Shown one piece after another: positions 59,230 to 64,000 of a stretch of 64,000 bases of DNA (position 1 is its first letter; each line of letters opens with the position of its first letter). The notes under the pieces were generated by a model, which worked only from the letters and a program-made list of their open reading frames with translations, was not told the origin of the DNA and searched no databases. The stretch is from Acidobacteriota bacterium (GTDB lineage Bacteria; Acidobacteriota; Terriglobia; Bryobacterales; Bryobacteraceae): positions 1-64,000 of the forward strand of contig JACQZR010000039.1 of the NCBI GenBank assembly GCA_016213775.1, read 5' to 3'. The translations under genes were made by a program, and so were the position numbers.

Positions 59230-60442
59230 GGAACTGGCCCTAGAACTCCTCAATCAATGTTTGCGCGGCAATGCCTACTCGTCCGAGTTGCTGGAGACGC
59301 TATTGCGCATGGCCCTGTCGGCCGATGTCCAAGTGGCGCGGCGTGCCAGCCATGCCCTCTTCGCCACCGTCGTGGAACGGTTGGGCGATCTGTTTGAGCC
59401 GTGTCTCGCCGATTGCTACGCCGCGCTCTTTTCCGAGGCATTGGAGTACGCGCTGCCAAACTTGAGGCGTGTGGATGTGCTGGATCGCTACAAGCGGGTG
59501 CGGCAGCCGAAAAAGTTCAACGGCAACGCTGCGCGCGTGAGGCGCGTGGTGGTGCTCTCGCGCGTCACGTTGGGGGCCGATGTGGCCATCGGTAGCCTGT
59601 TTGTCGATGCGGCCAAAACCGCTTTTCCGAACGCGCAGATTCTATTTGCCGGGCCGGGGAAGAATCATCAGCTCTTCGCGGCCGATCCGCACATCGGGCA
59701 TCTGGAAATCAGCTATCCGCGGGAGGGGACGCTGTCGCAACGGCTGGCGGCGTATCCTTCTTTGAAGGCGGCGCTGTGGCGCAGAGACACCATCGTTCTC
59801 GATCCGGATTCGCGGCTCACTCAGCTTGGTCTGTTGCCTGTGTGCGATGAGGAGAATTACTTCTTCTTTGAGAGCCGATCGTATGGGGATTACACGGATG
59901 ATCCGCTGGCGGCGCTGGCGCACAAGTGGTTGAAGGATACGCTAGGTGTAGAGGTGCATTCGTTCCTCGATCCGCACAAAGGCGCTCCGCTGGCCGACAT
60001 TACGGTGAGTCTGGGCGTGGGCGACAATCCATCCAAGCGCATCGGTGGTCACTTTGAACGCAGTCTGATGGAGTTGTTGCAGGGCACGGGCGCATCGGTG
60101 CTGGTGGATCGCGGCGGCTCACCGGATGAGGCGGTGCGGGTGGATTCGGCCACTATCGGATTGAAGAACGTCAAAACGTGGACCGGCGCCTTTGCGCCAT
60201 TTGCCGATGCGATCACGCGGTCGTCGTTCTATTGCGGTTATGACAGCGCGGGGCAGCATGTCGCGGCGGCGAGCGCGGTTCCGCTGGTGGCCATTTTCGC
60301 GGGTTTCCCGTGCCAGCGGTTCCTGTCGCGATGGACGCCGCACGGGCCCGGTCCGCGGACGATCATCGTCGCCGACCCGCCAGATCCGAATAAGGTGTTG
60401 GAACAAGCGGCCGCCGCGTTAGCGACGTTCTCACGAGGATGA
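59210..60442 (+). CDS. Glycosyltransferase family 9-like protein
   Basis: 410 residues from TTG 59210, with GGAG 7 bases upstream inside mtnP; the frames overlap by 20 bases. N-terminal helical part about 1-100, then a GT-B-type domain similar to ADP-heptose-LPS transferases: RVVVLSRVTLGADVAIGSLF, FPNAQILFAGPGKNHQLFA, DITVSLGVGDNPSKRIGG, CGYDSAGQHVAAASAVPLVAIFAG. The substrate and acceptor are unclear, and typical GT9 donors need not apply. The extra N-terminal region is unusual. Confidence 0.7.
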   Translation: MVNISPEELALELLNQCLRGNAYSSELLETLLRMALSADVQVARRASHALFATVVERLGDLFEPCLADCYAALFSEALEYALPNLRRVDVLDRYKRVRQPKKFNGNAARVRRVVVLSRVTLGADVAIGSLFVDAAKTAFPNAQILFAGPGKNHQLFAADPHIGHLEISYPREGTLSQRLAAYPSLKAALWRRDTIVLDPDSRLTQLGLLPVCDEENYFFFESRSYGDYTDDPLAALAHKWLKDTLGVEVHSFLDPHKGAPLADITVSLGVGDNPSKRIGGHFERSLMELLQGTGASVLVDRGGSPDEAVRVDSATIGLKNVKTWTGAFAPFADAITRSSFYCGYDSAGQHVAAASAVPLVAIFAGFPCQRFLSRWTPHGPGPRTIIVADPPDPNKVLEQAAAALATFSRG

Positions 60443-60482
60443 CCTGCCAGCGGCCTGGTGTCTGAAGCCGTGATAGTGAAAA

Positions 60483-60502
60483 CGCAGGCGAAACCGCCTG
60501 CG
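60483..60502. repeat. REP-like palindrome 1
   Basis: CGCAGGCG, AAAC, CGCCTGCG: perfect 8-base stem with a 4-base loop. Together with the next hairpin it fills the gap between convergent genes. Confidence 0.6.
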
Positions 60503-60540
60503 CCACCGTGTAACATCATTAGATTGCGCTGAGATGGTGG

Positions 60541-60566
60541 GGCAGGGCTTCAGCCTGCCGGACTTT
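60541..60566 (+). terminator. Hairpin with short T run
   Basis: GGCAGG, GCTTCAG, CCTGCC, then GGACTTTT. A 6-base stem, seven-base loop and a T4 tract; likely terminator of the upstream glycosyltransferase gene, or a second REP-like unit. Confidence 0.5.
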
Positions 60567-60583
60567 TGCGACGGGCTACTAGA

Positions 60584-63223
60584 CTAGCGGGCTCGACGCT
60601 TCACTTCACCGAAGAAGTTGACCAGTACCACTACTTCGTTGTTGAACCGCTCGGCGATTCCATCCGCACCCGACAACACGGCTATGCGTTTGCTGCTGGG
60701 AGACAAAGTGTACGGGCGCGGATTGCTTCCGGTGGCCACTTTCGTTTGCGCCCATGCTTCGGGTTTGGAGAAGGCCACGCCGTTAGTAGTCATCTTCGTG
60801 TCCACCACCATCAGACGCGCGTCCAGGCTGAGGTAGAAGAGCCGGCCGTCGGCTGACCAGACAGGAGCTTCGCCGCCTGTGTTGGAGACCAAATGACTTC
60901 CTCCGCGCGGTGGAAAGGAGCGCACATACACCTCGCGCCGGCCGGATTCATCGGAAGCATAGGCAACCCACCGGGAATCAGGAGAGAACGACGCGAAGAT
61001 CTCGGCGTAGTTGGATGCTTGAAAAGCTTCCGGTTTTCCCAGTTTGGGTTGTTCCGGTGTCCCTTCCAGAGGCGCGCTCCACAGATCGTTGCCGGTGGAA
61101 GCGCCCTGCTGCGCGAAGATCAGGTTGCGTCCGTCGGGGCTGATGGCGTGCACAAAGACGCTGCTCTTACCCTCATACAGAAGTTGCGATTCGCCTCCTC
61201 CGTCGGCGGGCAGCATGCGAATCATGTTCCGCATGCTGTAGATGATCCAGCGCGAATCGGGCGTCCACACAAAGACGTATTCGTTATCCCGCGTGAAAGT
61301 GAGGCGCTTCATCGCGGCGCGGTCCCAATCGTAGACCCATAGATCACGGTTAATCGGCGGCCCTTGCAGTATCGCCAGCCTTCTTCCGTCCGGAGAGAAT
61401 TGCGGAAATACGTACTCTCCCGGTTTGGGCAACAACGGTTCGACTTTGCCGTTTCTGTCCAGCCACGTCACCGTGTTCAGAACGCCACGTTGAATCGGAC
61501 TGTACACCATGGTGCCTTCTTCGGCAACGTCCATGTAGGCCATGCCGGCCTTGGAGTATGCGATATCTTCCAGGATCGGCAAAGGCGTGCTGCTGAACTG
61601 CAATCGGTCTGTGTCCAGTTTGGCGCAAAACAGTGTGCCGCCTTCCAGCCAGATCAAGTGGCCCGTAGGCAGATAGCGGCTGTCACTGCCGCGAGGGTGA
61701 AGGACCTTTCGTTTGCGGTCCGGAGTGAGCACTTCTATCGCGCCTTCCGTGTCTGTCTTTGCCGTGTAGGATGTGAAAGTCAGAGTGCCACCGGGCAGTC
61801 GCTTGGGCCACCGGTGGCTCAATTCGCCGGGCTCCAGCTTCGTCAGTTGCTGGACTTTCCCGCCAGAGGCGGGGATTCGGGACAACCCGTCGAGACCGAA
61901 GCCGAACGTGATCTCTCCGTTTTCATCCCAGTAGCCGGAGCCTAGCGCGTCGTTACGGCCTTCGGCAAGGGTGACCGGTAGGCCGCCATCGAGCGATTGC
62001 TTTTTCAACTTGCCTCCGGCGAAGTAGCCGACCCACTCGCCATCGGGAGAGAAGAACGGATTGAACGCGTCCTCCGATCCCGCCAGCGGGCGCGATTCCG
62101 TCTGATCCAATCTTTTCAGATGCAGCCTTCTCACTCCACCTTCCTGTGCGAGAAACAGGATCTTTCCGCCATCACGGGACAGCACAAAGTTCACTCCATT
62201 GGTGTAGGGGATGTGTACCTGGGGGCCGAGATTCAGGTTGAGGCGGCGGAGGGGCGGTTCGCCCGGCCTGAGAGAGAATTGCTTCACTGCGAGCGTTGCG
62301 GCGATCAGAGCGAATGCGGCCGCCGCCGCCATCCACGGCCGGCGCTGCTCCTGCCGCTGAGGTTTCTGTTCAACGGTTGCGGGCGTTGCTTCGGCAAGCA
62401 ACCACGCGTCCGCTATGTCCCGCAGCCTTTTCTTGCGGTCGCACTGCAAACAGCGCTTCAACAACTCGCGCAGGTGCGGTGGTGTGGAAGCGGGTAGCGC
62501 CTCCCAATCGAGACGCCCTTGCAGAGCGGCGGCCAACACGTCGGCCATCGTTTCTCCCGTGAAGGCACGTATGCCCGTAAGCATCTCGTATAGGACAACG
62601 CCGAATGCCCAGATATCGGCCCGCTTGTCGATGTGCGTGCCGCGGATCTGCTCTGGCGACATGTAGCCGGCGGTGCCCAAAAGAACGCCCGATTGAGTGG
62701 ACTGCATCTTGAGCGTCGGCGTATCGGACGGATCACCGGCCGAGGCTTCTTCCCAGACTGCCTTCGCCAACCCGAAGTCGAGAAGTTTCACCGTTCCATC
62801 GGGAGTGATTTTGATGTTGGCCGGCTTCAGGTCGCGATGGACAACTCCGCTGTCGTGCGCGGCTTCCAGGCCGCAGGTGATCTGACGCGCCAGTGCGAGC
62901 ACTTCATCGGCGGGGATTGGCCCCTGACGGATGCGTTCCCGTAACGTTACGCCATGCACGTGCTCCATGATGATGGCTCGCACGCCCTCGGCCTCTTCGA
63001 TCCCATAAAGATGGGCGATGTTCGGATGGTTGAGTGAGGCTAGCGTTTTTGCTTCGCGCTCGAAGCGGGCCATCAAATCCCCGTCTCCTGCAAAACCGGG
63101 CGACAGGACTTTGAGCGCCACGTCGCGATCGAGTCTCATGTCGCGCGCTTTGTACACTTCCCCCATGCCGCCTTTGCCAAGCAGGCTATCCACGACGTAA
63201 TGGCGAAAGGTAGTGCCGACCAA
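60584..63223 (-). CDS. Ser/Thr protein kinase with PD40-type beta-propeller
   Basis: 879 residues; TTG start with GGGAGA 9 bases upstream. Kinase domain about 5-275: GKGGMGEVYKAR (P loop), VALKVLSP (Lys), HRDLKPANIKI, DFGLAKA, GYMSPEQIRGT. One membrane helix about 300-318 follows a Gln/Arg-rich linker. The rest is a TolB/WD40-like PD40 propeller (FNPFFSPDGEWVGYFAGGK, YVFPQFSPDGRRLAILQG, IFASFSPDSRWVAYASDESG). The Pkn-PD40 arrangement is common in Acidobacteria. Kinase faces the cytoplasm, propeller the periplasm. Substrates are unknown. Confidence 0.93.
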   Translation of the reverse strand: MVGTTFRHYVVDSLLGKGGMGEVYKARDMRLDRDVALKVLSPGFAGDGDLMARFEREAKTLASLNHPNIAHLYGIEEAEGVRAIIMEHVHGVTLRERIRQGPIPADEVLALARQITCGLEAAHDSGVVHRDLKPANIKITPDGTVKLLDFGLAKAVWEEASAGDPSDTPTLKMQSTQSGVLLGTAGYMSPEQIRGTHIDKRADIWAFGVVLYEMLTGIRAFTGETMADVLAAALQGRLDWEALPASTPPHLRELLKRCLQCDRKKRLRDIADAWLLAEATPATVEQKPQRQEQRRPWMAAAAAFALIAATLAVKQFSLRPGEPPLRRLNLNLGPQVHIPYTNGVNFVLSRDGGKILFLAQEGGVRRLHLKRLDQTESRPLAGSEDAFNPFFSPDGEWVGYFAGGKLKKQSLDGGLPVTLAEGRNDALGSGYWDENGEITFGFGLDGLSRIPASGGKVQQLTKLEPGELSHRWPKRLPGGTLTFTSYTAKTDTEGAIEVLTPDRKRKVLHPRGSDSRYLPTGHLIWLEGGTLFCAKLDTDRLQFSSTPLPILEDIAYSKAGMAYMDVAEEGTMVYSPIQRGVLNTVTWLDRNGKVEPLLPKPGEYVFPQFSPDGRRLAILQGPPINRDLWVYDWDRAAMKRLTFTRDNEYVFVWTPDSRWIIYSMRNMIRMLPADGGGESQLLYEGKSSVFVHAISPDGRNLIFAQQGASTGNDLWSAPLEGTPEQPKLGKPEAFQASNYAEIFASFSPDSRWVAYASDESGRREVYVRSFPPRGGSHLVSNTGGEAPVWSADGRLFYLSLDARLMVVDTKMTTNGVAFSKPEAWAQTKVATGSNPRPYTLSPSSKRIAVLSGADGIAERFNNEVVVLVNFFGEVKRRAR

Positions 63224-63279
63224 AAGGGCGAGTCTCCCAGGAGGCTATCTTAACGCAGACGCCCCCCGGGTACACGCCA

Positions 63280-64000
63280 TTACCGCATACGCGACGCTTC
63301 CGTGCGCATCACCTGCGCGTTGTGCGAAGCATTCACCGAAAGCGGTCCGCCGAGCCGCGCGGCTTGATCGCTGAACTTGGCGCCTTCCAACACCTGGGCC
63401 TTGTTCATCGTCATCTTGCCCAACTGGTAATTGGAGAGGCCGAGATAGTAGTAGGCGGATTCCATCATCACGCTGTTGCCAGCGATGAGAGGAAGCGCTC
63501 TCCGCAGATCCTGATCGGCTTCAATATACTGGTTGCGTTCGCCGACGATGACGCCGGAGATCCAGTATCCACGACCCAGGGCTGCACTCCTCTTCTTCTC
63601 CCAATCGGCGGGTTTGTAGCCTTCCGGGCAGGGATGCTTGCTCATAACGGCGGTCAGGCGGCGGGCGTAGTTCAGCGCCTGCGCGGTCTGTTTCCTGGTG
63701 AAGGTATGGTCCGCCATGATGAGTAGCAGATCTTCGTTTTCCGGGAAGTTGGCCACGGCTTTTTCCGCGATGGCTGGGATTTTGGCTCCCTGCCCGGCCT
63801 GGTGCAAGGAATACAGATAGCGCGTGTAGAGCGCATCCAGGTACTTGCTCTTTGGATTCTGGAGTTCGAGCATGCCCACCAGTTCTATGTGCGCAGCCTG
63901 TGGCGCCTGCGTCGCCGCGGCTGAAACAACGTATTCGGTGTACTGCTCCACCTCTTTGATCCACACCATCCGTTTGGCATGGTTAGATTTTTCCAGGCCC
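63280..64000 (-). CDS. TPR-like protein, N-terminus beyond the window
   Basis: At least 240 residues. The frame continues upstream of the first Met (GLEKSNHAKR is readable) to the window edge, so it is partial at its 5' end. Helical repeats: YTRYLYSLHQAGQGAKIP, NFPENEDLLLIMADHTFTR, YWISGVIVGERNQYIEA, MESAYYYLGLSNYQLGK. This pattern resembles TPR or Sel1-type helices. No other domain is seen. It lies 56 bases upstream of the kinase gene on the same strand and may be co-transcribed with it. Confidence 0.7.
   Translation of the reverse strand, partial: GLEKSNHAKRMVWIKEVEQYTEYVVSAAATQAPQAAHIELVGMLELQNPKSKYLDALYTRYLYSLHQAGQGAKIPAIAEKAVANFPENEDLLLIMADHTFTRKQTAQALNYARRLTAVMSKHPCPEGYKPADWEKKRSAALGRGYWISGVIVGERNQYIEADQDLRRALPLIAGNSVMMESAYYYLGLSNYQLGKMTMNKAQVLEGAKFSDQAARLGGPLSVNASHNAQVMRTEASRMR

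Overview
The window is GC-rich bacterial chromosome that reads like an Acidobacteriota genome, probably of the Solibacter/Bryobacter kind. The pointers are Oar-like TonB-dependent receptors with an N-terminal carboxypeptidase-regulatory domain, a Ser/Thr kinase fused to a PD40-type propeller, a PEP-CTERM protein, a Uma2 nuclease, DUF4175 and many Tat-exported secreted enzymes. The placement is inference from gene content; no rRNA or tRNA gene was found.

Positions 1-16449 are the most unusual part. Eight paralogous genes lie head to tail on the minus strand. Each has an N-terminal jelly-roll-like ectodomain, a seven-helix membrane region and a C-terminal SpoIIE-type PP2C phosphatase. All seven junctions are 4-base ATGA or GTGA overlaps, and the Shine-Dalgarno of each gene lies in the last codons of the gene before it. 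The first gene of the array has lost its membrane part and half its phosphatase by an in-frame deletion. Two others carry one-base frameshifts. Directly upstream on the same strand is a partner-switching set: STAS, GAF-PP2C phosphatase, HATPase anti-sigma-type kinase, STAS. Divergent from it are a GAF-AAA-Fis sigma-54 activator and a third STAS gene. The intergenic region holds paired palindromes and a GG-N10-GC motif. The layout suggests several envelope sensors feeding one phospho-switch. No target sigma factor is visible here.

Positions 16450-18522 are degraded: a PhoD-like phosphatase remnant, an orphan terminator, an inverted repeat and about 650 bases with no convincing gene. Positions 18538-27247 form a plus-strand locus (sulfatase, TonB-dependent receptor, two Tat-type TIM-barrel proteins) that looks like uptake and processing of a sulfated glycan.

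Positions 27249-32276 hold a secreted methyltransferase-like protein, a secreted jelly-roll protein, an ArsR-methyltransferase regulator divergent from adenosylhomocysteinase (ahcY), and a family 2 glycosyltransferase. Positions 32273-37308 are a minus-strand operon of a GCS2-type carboxylate-amine ligase (frameshifted), an M29 aminopeptidase, an ATP-grasp enzyme and a secreted amidase. A second TonB-dependent receptor, a Uma2 protein and an esterase plus ATP-grasp pair follow, to 43149.

Positions 43229-47633 are an operon of an active M16 peptidase, an inactive M16 homologue with a LolA-like tail, and a separate LolA-like protein. After it come a PEP-CTERM protein, a DUF4175 membrane protein with long Gln/Gly repeats, a nucleoside-hydrolase-like protein, a double cupin, a small Cys/His protein, mutM, a SAM-hydrolase (DUF62) gene, a nifS-mnmA pair, mtnP, a family 9-like glycosyltransferase, the kinase-propeller gene and a TPR-like gene cut by the window edge.
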